Below are positions 22,855 to 33,730 of a stretch of 64,000 nucleotides of DNA, piece by piece. The stretch is from Canna indica (lineage: Eukaryota; Streptophyta; Magnoliopsida; Zingiberales; Cannaceae). The stretch lies in contig CP136890.1 in assembly GCA_034359265.1 (NCBI GenBank), positions 92,219,501-92,283,500 on the forward strand, given 5' to 3'. Numbering within the stretch: position 1 is the first letter of the stretch; each line of letters starts with the position of its first letter. Position numbers and translations under genes: made by a program. The notes beneath the pieces are model-generated. The model ran no database searches, was not told the DNA's origin, and saw only the letters and a program-made list of their open reading frames with translations.

Positions 22855-23898
22855 AATTCTTAACAATAACCTAAAATTGCCTATAGCTTCAACTTGAACA
22901 GATTTGCCATCGCCTACGTAGATGAAACTTTCAACATCAGTTGGGTTTTGGCAACTCAGGCAACCCTGCATAGACACACTAATGTGAGTAGTAGCACCAG
23001 AATCTACCCACAAAGTGTCTTGAGGTACAGAAGTTAAGTTAACTTCAGAACAAATCAAAGTGAGAAGTGTACATTTCTTAGCACGCCGGGCGTGATATTT
23101 GGCACAATATTTTTTCATGTGTCCTTCAATCTTCTTGCAAAAGAAATAAGTAATACCCTTATCTTGTTTCTTTTGCTTCATTTTATGTGGAACACTTGCA
23201 ACTTTCTTAGATTTAGGTCTTTTCTTGCATTTGCATTTGGAAGCAATAGCCAGATGAGCACTCTCAATTTTGTCAAGCTTCAATCTCTCCTCCTCTTGCA
23301 CACAGTGAGAAATGAGCTCATTGAGCGACCATTTCTCATTTTGACAGTTATAATTGATTTTAAATTGGTTATACTGTGCAGGGAGAGAGATGAGAACTAT
23401 TTGCACCAGTGGATCCTCAGATAGGTCTAACTTCAGTGCCTTTAATTTTGAAGTAATATTTGACATTTTCATAATATACTCTCTGATGTTCCCCTTGCTC
23501 TTATACTTCATTGAGATAAGGCTTGCTAAAAGCATGCTTGTCTCAGGCTTTTGATTTCTTTCAAAATATTTTTCAAGGGCAACAAGGAACGATCTGACAT
23601 TAGTCTCGTCAGACATGACGCCCCTAAAGCATTCGGGAATTGCACGCCTCATGATCATTAGACTTAAGCGATTGGATTTATCCCATTGATCAAATGCCCT
23701 CTTTTCCTCATGGGAACTTTGAGCTGAGACAACAGCGGGCTGATCCATACGAAATGCTAAGTCCAGATCCATGCATCCGAGAAAAATCATAACGTTTTCT
23801 TTCCATGCTTTAAAGTTTGTGCCAATTAGCATAGGGATGGAGTTAACACTAGTAGCAATTGAAGTAGCAGAAGTATTTACTAAAAGAGAACAAAACAA
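22855..23898 (-). pseudogene. copia gag and protease (pol cut off by CACTA)
   Basis: An open minus-strand frame from 23898 to the CACTA end. The gag part has MLIGTNFKAWKENVMIFLG near residue 23 and the UBN2-type block RGVMSDETNVRSFLVALEKYF. A CCHC knuckle is present but damaged (FFCKKIEGHMKKYC: first Cys lost, one extra residue). The aspartic protease motif LWVDSGATTHIS keeps its Asp. The frame then runs into the CACTA TIR. The coding sequence resumes at 12285 after the AAT duplication (R-I-G-C-H-L-D-L), in line with a single gag-pol. Gag builds the particle and protease cuts the polyprotein. Inactive here. Confidence 0.9.
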
Positions 23899-25749
23899 AA
23901 CATGATATTATAAGCAGCTCAAAAAATAAAATGCAATTAATTATGTAACAAAAAGAAATGAATAATGGCAGTCCCCATTATAAGATACCAAACACAACAT
24001 TGATATTTAATCTTTGGATAAAATTATCAACTTGTAAGCGGTACTCTCAATGTAGTAATCAAATACTGATTATTAGGCCTGTCAAACAACGAGTCTTTCT
24101 TTGGATCGACTCGTGTTCACATGGTAAAAGTTATGATAGCCACGTATTTATTACCATAGGCATATAAGGAATTCGGCTAGGTAAGAACCTTCTTTTGGGC
24201 CGATTATTACCCACATGAATTACAAACATGCACACATCTTATATATTTTGAAAATATATTAATTTAACAAAAGAGATGTCACTTTGGCTACATGTTGTGC
24301 CAAACTAACATACTTCAAATATTAGACATATAAATAAATGTGCCACTATTTAATTTCATGCTAAATTGGTCAAACTACAATAAAACGATCAAAATTGAGT
24401 TGAACCAATCAATATTAGTTTAATTTAAACATGAACCAAACATATTTGAGCTGAACCAAAGCTGAATTGATGAGAATTAAGTTGAACCTAATGTTAATTC
24501 TTTTGAACCGATTGAAATTAAGTTGAACCAAATGTTAATTTCATTGAACCAGTCAAAAAACCTAATGAACCACTTAAAATTTACACTGAACCTGGTTTGA
24601 ATTGACCTTAACCGGTACTGAATCGATCTAAATTGACTTGAACTGGTGTTAAACTGGGAAAATTCGACCTAGACCAGTGCTAAACCAGGTTCAATTACAT
24701 TGAACCGGATCTAATTTCAATGAACCAGACCTTAATTTGATAAACCAAACCTCAATTGGACCAGACCAATTTGAATTCAAGTGAACCAGATGAATTTAAA
24801 ATTGAACCGGGTCCAATTAAATGAACCAGTTGAAATTGGAATGAACCGGATCCAATTAAATCGGTTTAAATATTAACGGGTCGAGTTTTAACTTATCATT
24901 AGGTTGGGTTTTAATTTAATATAGGGTCGGATTTTATTCTTAATGGATCGGGTTTCAAACATTTAAACCCAAATCAACCCGTTAGCCAACCCTAACTTAA
25001 TAAACCATAATTCTCAATTTAAACCCTAACTCCTCTTCCTCTCCTCGCAGCGCAACCGCCGCCGCCTCTCGCATCGACGTTGCTGCCCCTACCTGAGACG
25101 CCGACGACCACTTATGCCGGCGTGAGGCAGCGACAGGAAGTCGAACCTCCATAGTGTGAGTGCGGAGACAAGCCAAGAGACCTCTGGTCTTCCCTCTCAT
25201 CTAGACAAAGCGGTGATCAGAGCAACTATGTGGTCGGGCCGTCTTCAACCCGGTGACAAGATCAGCCATGATTTCGCCGACCATCTTGATGCGTCGACAA
25301 CGAATGTGCTGGCGCCGATCAGCATTGAGGAGGTTGCAGCGACGCACATCCAGCGTCTGCCACCCAAAATCGCCTTCCCCTCCGCGATCGCATCTTCCCT
25401 CTCCCACGGTCGATCAATAGAGGTCGTGATCCTGATGAAGAGGGTAGCGGGCCGACTGAGTGCAGGCGACAGATTGAGAGAAGAGGGGATGAAAACTTTC
25501 GGCAGCCTTCATGGCCGCCACATCTGTTTATTTATTTCTAAAGCATGTAATTTGCGGCCTAAACATCGACTATTTGCAAACACGAAGCAATGAATGAACA
25601 GTAGATGTTTCAATAAAGCATCAGGGAAGCAAAAAAATGAAAATACTATTGTTCGCAAAAACATGTATCATGAGAATAGTAGACATGCATAAAAAACATC
25701 ACAGAAAATATATTGTTTGAACAAGTTCTCAATGATTCAAGCATGAATT
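23899..25749 (-). other. copia 5' leader with GAACC-type degenerate array and GC-rich block
   Basis: Between gag and the primer binding site, about 1.85 kb without a recognisable protein. 24350-24930 is an array of poorly conserved units of about 25-35 bp around (T)GAACC(A/G)G and TCCAATTAAA. 25020-25500 is suddenly GC-rich and could be leader exon sequence or a captured host fragment. The open frame 25156-25593 (+) resembles nothing I know. Confidence 0.55.
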
Positions 25750-25761
25750 GCTCTGATACCA
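25750..25761 (-). other. copia primer binding site (tRNA-iMet)
   Basis: On the minus strand TGGTATCAGAGC lies two bases downstream of the 5' LTR. This is complementary to the 3' end of initiator tRNA-Met, the usual copia primer. Confidence 0.93.
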
Positions 25762-25763
25762 AT

Positions 25764-26435
25764 TGATGGAATTTCTAAACAGGAATTAAATCCAAATCAA
25801 AATCGTTCATGTTAAATCATCAAGAACAATAAGAACGGAAGCGTACTTGATTCCATCGTTTAAAATCCGGAGACGGGTTGGACTTCCAAGTGAACACGTT
25901 AGCTCGTACAAAAGCACAATGTGAGATGAGAATTTCAAAGACTAGGAACTTAACATGTGACTTAGGGACCATTATCCCTCTATATATAGGGAAAACTAGA
26001 GGTTGGTAAATTATCATTTCGCCTATCATGAAACTGTAATATTACCACTATGATATCTGTGCATATATTATTATTCCCATAATTATGAATCGATACATGA
26101 TCTTATAATAAACTTTATTAGATCACCTTTAATCACCTTTAATCACCTTTAATCACATGTCAATAGATAAATGTTGGACCATAATAGATTATTAAATAAA
26201 TAATCTAGGGTAAATTACACTGACCTCTCATCTATTTGTCCAGGTTACAATCACCTCCCCTGAGTAATCTTTTTAGGAGAGGTTTGTGTAATATTTTATA
26301 AAACTCATGGGAGGTTTGTGTAATCTTTTACAAAATTCAGGAAGATTACAAGATAAAATTACAAATAGGAGAGAGATCAGTGTAATTTTACTAAACTTCA
26401 AGAGATATCAGTGTAATTTACCCAATAATCTAACA
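25764..26435 (-). repeat. copia 5' LTR carrying a MITE
   Basis: Matches the 3' LTR (8787-9232). After removing 26208-26423 and one 9-bp duplicate, the length is 447 bp. It holds a short tandem repeat of ATCACCTTTA near 26133-26155 that is absent from the other LTR. Confidence 0.95.
26208..26423. mobile_element. 216-bp Mutator-like MITE
   Basis: Perfect 16-bp terminal inverted repeats GGGTAAATTACACTGA. The flanking 9-bp duplication AATAATCTA (26199-26207, 26424-26432) is the size typical of Mutator-like elements. The interior carries repeats of TTTGTGTAAT and ACAAATAGGAGAG. Non-coding. Confidence 0.93.
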
Positions 26436-26440
26436 TATAT

Positions 26441-27427
26441 AACAACCTCTTTCTTTTTATTCTTTCAAGTTCAAGCTAATTTTTGCCGGTGAAGAATTAT
26501 TTTATTGAGAAAGTGAGTGGAAAAGGATTAGTATTATTTTTCTAAATAATAAAAAAATAGTACCTTTATAATTGTTTTTTTTTGTTATCACGTAAATAAC
26601 TAGTTGTTCTAATTAATAGTTGAAGTAAATATTATTTATATATGTCAAAAGACAAATCAAAAGTCTTTTAAAAAATTCAATAAAATATTATTCATATATT
26701 GAATAAATAATAAGGTGAAAAATTGATAATGATTAGGTTTTATTTTCAAAATAAGATATAATTACCCTCATTTCATACATGAAAAGACTTCTCTCGCTTA
26801 ACTGTGTGGTCATGCCAATGACTCTCATTAGATCGATCGAGAGAAGCTGCCTCTGCTAGAATGCATCGAGTGGATTAACTTGGATGTTGTTTGTTCTTCT
26901 TAATTATTCAATGCTCTTATGGTATTATTTTCGAAAAAAAGTGAGACCGTAGCCGCACACTAACCATTTCATAGGGCATGAAATGTTAATCGTCGAAGAA
27001 GGACAACTAGCCCCGAGTAAAGCAGAAAAATGAGAGGGAGGTGACCTGAATAGAAGTCAGAAATTAAAAAGGAGACGTAAAGCTAACGAAGAGAAGCCCA
27101 AATGTGTGGTAAATTGCACATATTTTCCTTTTGTTTAGGTCTACTTGCACATTTTATTTCTCTTTTCTTCAAAATGTTTGAGAACCTCGAAAATCTAATT
27201 ACAGCTCATAAAAAATCATTTGCAATATAACATACGAGACAAGTGGTTTAAATATAAGTATATTGTTTTGGTTAGATTAATTATTTAGGAAAGTGTTAAT
27301 TGAATCCGCTATATAAGACTAATGCTAAGATTTTATAAACCAATCGTAAATAACTTAATTACTCGTCTCATATCTACTAAATCCAACGATAATTTCACCA
27401 GAGACTATGAGACAATGAGTTCACGTA
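26441..27427. other. AT-rich stretch, nothing recognised
   Basis: No protein-like frame, RNA gene or paired repeat was recognised between the copia element and the TIR element at 27428. Confidence 0.5.
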
Positions 27428-28673
27428 GGGGGCTATTTGGTTGCCTGCAATTGGATTCACAGCATCTAAACCATTTGCTTGTTTGATTACCCGCAATTGA
27501 TTCAATTACAAGATTTAAGTTTTGCAGCCTGCAAAACCGGCTGCAGGGCCAAAAAGCCTGCAACCCTCACTTACAGCCTGCAAGCAAGGACTTTCTTGAC
27601 ATCCCGACTCCCCGAGACCACGCGCGACGCCGACTCTTCTTCCCCGAGCCCTCGACAACTCAACTCCTGCTCGATGCTCCCCTCGAGCCCTCGCCTACTG
27701 CCCGACTTCTTCGCCCGAGCCCTCGGCTTCTTCCCCGAGCCATCGACTCCTTGACACCCCCGACTTCTTCCCCCACCCCTCGCGTGACGCCCCTTGCACC
27801 GTGACTGGTATGTTACCAACTGCGACTCCTCGGCGCCCCCTGCTTCAATGTAAGTTGTCTTCCTTGCAGCAACATTTCTGCAGCAGTTGGGACAACCGGC
27901 CGCCACCAAGCTTCTGCTGCCGCTTTCCGACCCTTCCTCCCAACCCTATTGGCTATCCGCCGACTTCGCTACTGTGACTCTCCCCCGACTTCGCTGCCGA
28001 CTCCCCCGACTCCAGCAGTCACCGCCGACTTCACTCGCCTTGCTGTGAGCAACACTCGCCTCTGCGGTAAGATTTTAAACCTGACTTTAATATTTAAATT
28101 CAAGTGATTATTTAATTTAGCTCAAAAACTATGCCATTAGGAGCTTGAAGTAAGTGTTCTGGAACAATTTTTTCTTTAGCTAAAAAACTATGTCATTAAT
28201 TAGGAGCATGAAGTAATTTAGCTAAAAAATTATGTCATTAGCTCAACTGATTATTTTTCCTTTCTGTTCACCATGGATAAAGAAACATTGAGATTCCAGA
28301 GAAATGCTTGAAGTGATTGTTCTGGAACAATTTTGATTTCTTGCTGATTTGCAAGCTCTCCTTGGGTTCGTCTATGTAGCACATATTGCTTTAGGATTGG
28401 ATGAAGTTCATTTCATCTATTCACCGCATTGACTCCCTTGCATCACAAAAATTCATAATTTATACATTAGCTTGAAGTTCATATCAATTTCCACTAAAAT
28501 TCATTATTGCTTAGTGTCAGCACTAAAGTCTTTAGAAGCTCTATGTGATTTAGGATGCTTCGTATTTATGTGCAAAGCTTTAGCATCATTCCTAGGAAGT
28601 CTACCATCTCCCGTCTTTGATTTGGCTGACGAGAAAAGGAACTTCCCACAAGATTTCCTTCATCTAGCAGACC

Positions 28674-28717
28674 TTATATCTGATATCTGATATCTGATAT
28701 CTGATATCTGATATCTG
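28674..28717. repeat. 7-bp microsatellite TGATATC
   Basis: About five perfect tandem copies of TGATATC, with decaying copies at both edges. Confidence 0.9.
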
Positions 28718-29676
28718 ACATATCTAGCTATCCCATTTGGAGCTAAGAAGCAGATTTAATCCTATTTTTACTTCAATCGATGACTCTTTGTTCTGGAGCT
28801 ATCTGGGATACAAAACCTTTTAGCTTGAGGCATACTAGTAATTTTATTCATTCATACCTCAAGTGCCATCTCAATGCAATCTGATGATAAATCAACCATC
28901 CTTTGTTTGATCCTTACAAGGACAGTGAAATCATAACTCAATTTTGTGGGTTTTGAATATTTTAGATTCTTCTTCTCTGCTGATTTTTGGAAATTGATAT
29001 TGTACTTTAGTCTAAAGTAAATATTGAGATTGTTAGGCTGGAGAGCAAATGTTTATCTTAACAAATCAGTAAAGGGGATCAAAGTATCAAGATAGATGAT
29101 CTATGGGAATTGCTTACCTATCATCATGTACTGAAGTCTGGAACTTCCCACTCGTCATCATGAAAAGTAGCATAACAACAAGGATCTATTGAAACAGATA
29201 AATGGAAAATTTTATCATAGTAAGAGCATAATAAGTGACAAATGGAATTTGAAGCTAATTTTTTAATTAAGTAGCTAGGGTGAAAGTTCTGAAGCCCCTA
29301 GTCGTTTTAAGAAGTAGCGGGGGAATTGCATATCTATCTTATGGTCATTGTTGTCCATAAAGTCCAACTTGGTTGTGAAGATATCGGTTTGCTGTAGCTG
29401 GGTATTATTTTTTAATTGATGTCTATTAGTTTATTGTTTCTGTGTTTATTGGATATATGATCCAATGGATTGTAGAAATTCATTATTCTTATTTTAAATT
29501 AGTCAAATTAATAGTAGGACTTCTTATATTTCTGTTAATATTGGAAGAGTTGATTTTTTCGCTGAGGAGAATTGCCAAAAATGCAAGATCTTTTTCATCG
29601 CATGGTATTAACTCATTTCATTCTCCGTTATGTTAATATCTATGCTTTGCTTCTAGATGAAAGTTGCTGCTGTAGG

Positions 29677-29823
29677 TCACCTGACACTTCTAGAGCGAGA
29701 AGCAAGATGCTTTACGCTAGCTCAAATGACAGATTCAAGAGATAATTTGATGGGATCCAGGTTGAGTTGCAAGCAACTGATCCTACTGAGATGGGACTTG
29801 ATGTCATCAGAGGCCGAGCCAAT
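29677..29823 (+). pseudogene. captured 3' end of an actin-depolymerizing factor (ADF/cofilin) gene
   Basis: In one frame the DNA reads SPDTSRARSKMLYASSNDRF, then KR, a TAA stop, [20 protein letters not shown] and IRGRAN. This is the conserved C-terminal third of plant ADF, a small actin-severing protein. A splice-acceptor-like TTGCTTCTAG lies just upstream at 29647-29656. The TAA replaces the usual Glu, and the family's stop after RAN is lost, so it is dead. It sits inside the TIR element, 0.44 kb from its right end, in keeping with transposon capture. I could not find the middle ADF exon in the element. Confidence 0.75.
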
Positions 29824-30349
29824 GGGAAATTGTTCTTTGGTTGGTTCCTAACAGGAGCATTTATAGTTTAATGAGATTGTGTATTTGCTAGATATTGTAC
29901 TGGTTTGGTGTTTATAGTTGATTTCTGATTACGTTACATCTTCATATTGTACTGGTATGGTGTTCCATGATTTTTTAAAATATATATAATTCTTCATTTG
30001 CAGTTATAACCAAAGTTACCGAGTCGTCAAAACTTAATTATGATGGTATAACTCGTTTTTAATACTAATTTATTCATTTTTAATATTAATTTAGTTATTA
30101 TTATTTTTAAGTTAATGCGAATTACACTTTTTATTTGTGGCCAACCAAACGCCTGCAAATAGAAATTATAATTCTACTTGCGGGCAATCAAACGGTAGGC
30201 TGCAAAATTTTTTCGCGGGCATTTGCTTTTTGCAGCATTTGCACTTGGGCAACCAAACATCCCCGTAATTAATCAAAAATAGATAAAAGCTTTTTGCAAT
30301 TTATTCTCAATATTATAATACTTTGCATACTATAATACATGCATCACTA

Positions 30350-30759
30350 TTATATATTAACAAGGTCAAAAGGAGGAGCTCTACCGAAAAATTTACCGTA
30401 TAGGATGAGCTCACTCCCTTTTCTGGCTTCAGCTAGATTTGCTTCTTCAATCTTGATTCTCCCTTTTGCGCTATTTTGAATCTTGTTTATCTTCTCAGCT
30501 ACCTCTTTCGATTCCCTCCAATTAGAATCAGGATCCGATCTCCGAAATAAATTCACCCAGTTGTTCATCGGTTCGCCTGGAGACCAAGCCCTAGATTTGT
30601 AGGATCCATCTTCAATACGATCAACATTTGAACGAATCCCCTGCTTCCCTCCAACACCTTGCTTCTTTGGCCAGTCTCCTCTGATCGATCGGGAGGCTTT
30701 TTTGGTCTCGGAACCTGGATCTCCGAAGTTGTCGCCACGGTATCATTTCCCGTCAACAT
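30350..30759 (-). pseudogene. LINE ORF1 (DUF4283-type) N-terminal fragment
   Basis: Frames 30759-30565 and 30568-30350 abut with a one-base-type frameshift in CGATGA. The second part (NWVNLFRRSD; IKIEEANLAEARKGSELILY; GKFFGRAPPFDLVN) resembles the start of the DUF4283 domain in plant L1-type LINE ORF1. Sequence ends abruptly after about 135 codons. Keeping the 5' part and losing the 3' part is unusual for a LINE, so a later deletion or a captured fragment is likely. Confidence 0.6.
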
Positions 30760-31049
30760 GATCCCTGATTAGCAATTGAATAATTGCACCGGGTAGTGAA
30801 ATCTCTACCGTAATAGGAGGATATGTCAGATGATCTGCAATAATTGAAGGATGTGTGAAATAAGTAATAAAATTTCAATAGACACAATAATAAATTTTGG
30901 CATCATAAAAAAATTTCAAAAATCACAATAATAAATTTCGGTCGATCAACATGCACAATAATAAATTCGGCATCATAAAATTAAAATATTTAAAATCACA
31001 TAATAATTTTCGAAAGCATAAAAAAATTAAAAATTTAAAAATAACCACA

Positions 31050-31620
31050 TTAGCAAATACACACAATATCAAATGTAGATTTCGGTAACATGTATATCAA
31101 CTTCGAATTTTGGTAATACTGATTTTGATCAGAAAAACATAAAGAAATTATAAAAATTTCGATAATAGCAGAATTAAATACGCACATAATATTAAATGTA
31201 GATTTCAGTAATAGATATATTAAATTCAAATTTTAAAATTTTAAAAAAAAAATTAAAATATTGAATTTTAAAATTAAAAAATTTAAAAAATTATAAAAGA
31301 ATCTGTAAATGCATATATAATATTTAACGCAGATTTCGGTAACATACATATTAAATTCAAATTTTAGAATAAAAAATATAAAAAATTATAATAACAATAT
31401 TAAATACGCACATAATATTAAATGTAGATTTCAGTAACCGACATTAAATTCGAATTTTAAAATAAAAAAATTGAAAAATCAAATTTTAAAATAAAAAAAT
31501 TTGAAAATTTATAAAAGAATCTGTAAATGCACACATAATATTTAACGTGGATTACGATAACATACATATTAAATTCAAATTTTAAAATAAAAAATCTAAA
31601 AAATTATAAAAGAATTGGTA
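31050..31620. repeat. ~110-bp AT-rich degenerate tandem repeat
   Basis: About five units carry (T)AAAT(A/G)C(G/A)CACATAATATTAA, GTAGATTTC(A/G)GTAACA and ATTAAATTCAAATTTTAAAA. Units start near 31060, 31175, 31305, 31405 and 31525. Weaker related sequence reaches back to about 30860. Confidence 0.8.
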
Positions 31621-32378
31621 AATTTGGGTAACATCCTATATTATAAATGTCACCTTAGAATATTAAATAAAATTCAAATAGAATTAATGTATACATGCTT
31701 ACCTTAGAGCATTAAATGAAACCCAAATAAAAAAATCATATAAAAAATATATAAAAAAATAAATAAATAAGAAAATGACATCTCAGCCAACTTTCCTTGG
31801 GAAAGTGAGACGTGACATACGTGAATCTTACTTTTTATATATAGATAACAATGGCTAACAAACTCACCCAACAATAATTAAGTTACATAATTGATACTTT
31901 CAACCACTAAATATCTCCATCATTTGTCCATTTATTTGACTTTTCTCACAATGTTATCAAATTATATTAAATTAATATATTTCTAATCTACTAAAAATAA
32001 TTGAGTAGTATCTCATCTCACATGTCAACGATTATGTTTTCAACAAATTACATTGTAATTAATGAGATGTTGTTAGGAAATTAAATAACAAAAAGAAATC
32101 TGAAAATGACAAATAAAACAATGAATGAGTTGCTCCTACGTCCAGTAGAAGAAGGCCGTGGGAGTTATTTCAGTAGTTTGAGAAGTGAGGTCAGATATAG
32201 TCAAGTTACATTCTTTGACCGCATTCGAGAGTCGGCCAAATTGCAGCTATTCTTTCTCCTTTGAGCTTGTCATCGAGGGGCTAATCTGATTAAACTTTGT
32301 AATTAGATTTTTTTACTGGTAAATTCTTCTTCTTTTTTCTTTTTTCATCCACTTGACCCTCCACTTGTAATATCAAAA
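31621..32378. other. AT-rich stretch, nothing recognised
   Basis: No supported gene or element. Confidence 0.5.
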
Positions 32379-33730
32379 TAATACTAGAAATTAGTTTTTC
32401 AGCAACGACTATCAGCAACGGCCGCTCAAGCTGTTGCTATTTGCAACGACGCTCTTACGGCCGCTCAAGCCGTTGCAGATATGCAATATCTGCAACGGCT
32501 TTCTAGCGGACATGCGAGCCGTTGCAGATATTAATTAACTAAGCAACGGCTTTCTAACGGACAAGTGAGCCGTTGTTGATGATTAACTTATCAGCAACAA
32601 CGTTCTAACGGTTAAGTGAGTCGTTGATGATAAATTTATATAGGGCATGCGCCCGCGCCCACCCCTTCCTCCTTCTTCCTCTGCTGCCGTCGCTCGCTAC
32701 CAGCGCCGCCGCCCCCCGTCTGTTTCAGGTATTCCTCGCCCGCTCCTCGCCCCTTCCTTCCCATGCAATCCGGCTGAAACCCTAAATATAGGATTTCGGC
32801 CAGTGGCTGCGATCGGATTGTTGTCCAGTGTTTGGACACTGGACGTCGGTGCCGGAGTCCACTCCGGCGTCGAAAATCCATTAATTATGGATTTTTTAAT
32901 TAATTTTTTAATTTTTTAATTAATTACTTAATTTATAGATTAATTGTTAGATTGATTTTTAGAGTTTAGATTAATTTTTAGATTAATTGTTATGATTTAA
33001 ATTAATTTTTAGATTAATTGTTATAGTTTAGATTAATAATGGTACGTTAATTATTTAAATTAATTAAAATGTTTTATATTAATATTAATTAATTAGTTAA
33101 AATGTTCATTAGTACGGAGTCGTCCTCAGTGGACTCGCGCCAGAATCGTTCACTTCGAACTCGCGCTGGAATCATCCACTTCGGACTCGCGCAGGAATCG
33201 TCCATTTCGGACTCCCGCCGGAATCGTCCACTTTGAACTCGTGTCGGAATTATCTACTATGGACTCGAACTGACTCGAAATATTTAAAAAATAATCATCC
33301 ATCCGATGAGTTGATACGTTTCATATACGCATCGACGAGTTGGATATGATTTAGCAAAACCTTAGATCCGTTCGGGGGGTTGTATGTTCGTGTAAAAGAA
33401 GTACGTAGATGATCTTTTATACGACGTACAATCCTTGAATTGTCCCTGATTGGATAATTTGAGAATATAGTTATTTGTATTGCACTTAGTTTTTTCTTTT
33501 AACCGTTAACTTATTCTAAATTTCGACAGCATCTCTCTTGTTCTCCGATACGTGCCCAGATGATATGTGTATCAGACAACTGTAGGGAGATGCTATCGAA
33601 ATTTAGAATGAAGTTAGCGGTTAAAAGAAATATATATTTAGCGCTATATGAATAACGTAAATTCCGAATGGAATAGGACCATCTCACATAAAGGCATTAA
33701 CCGAAGAAATTGTTATTGATTGATAGGATC

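Larger units (their letters stand above)
8787..26435 (-). mobile_element. Ty1/copia LTR retrotransposon, interrupted by CACTA and MITE insertions
   Basis: Minus-strand element with LTRs at 8787-9232 (3' LTR) and 25764-26435 (5' LTR). It is flanked by the 5-bp duplication TATAT (8782-8786 and 26436-26440). The order on the minus strand is 5' LTR, primer binding site, long leader, gag-protease, integrase, reverse transcriptase, RNase H, polypurine tract and 3' LTR, which is copia order. The pol region is split by the 10.6-kb CACTA element at 12286-22854, and the 5' LTR by a 216-bp MITE. The LTRs differ at many positions, and coding regions have stops, frameshifts and a deletion, so the element is old and dead. 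Confidence 0.95.
27428..30265. mobile_element. TIR element (possibly PIF/Harbinger-like) carrying a captured gene fragment
   Basis: The left end GGGGGCTATTTGGTTGCC and right end GGCAACCAAACATCCCC are inverted repeats with about two mismatches. Further similarity continues inside both ends (TTTGATTACCCGCAA versus TTGCGGGCAATCAAAC). GTA flanks both ends (27425-27427 and just after 30264), consistent with a 3-bp duplication, though Harbinger elements normally use TTA/TAA. No transposase is seen. 27583-28060 is GC-rich and ends in GCGGTAAGA, like a leader exon with a splice donor. 28674-28717 is a TGATATC tandem repeat. An actin-depolymerizing-factor fragment lies at 29677-29823. Confidence 0.65.

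Noticed and set aside
25156..25593. 145-codon + strand frame as a host gene
   Set aside because: It lies within the copia leader, antisense to the element, with no domain, promoter or splice evidence.
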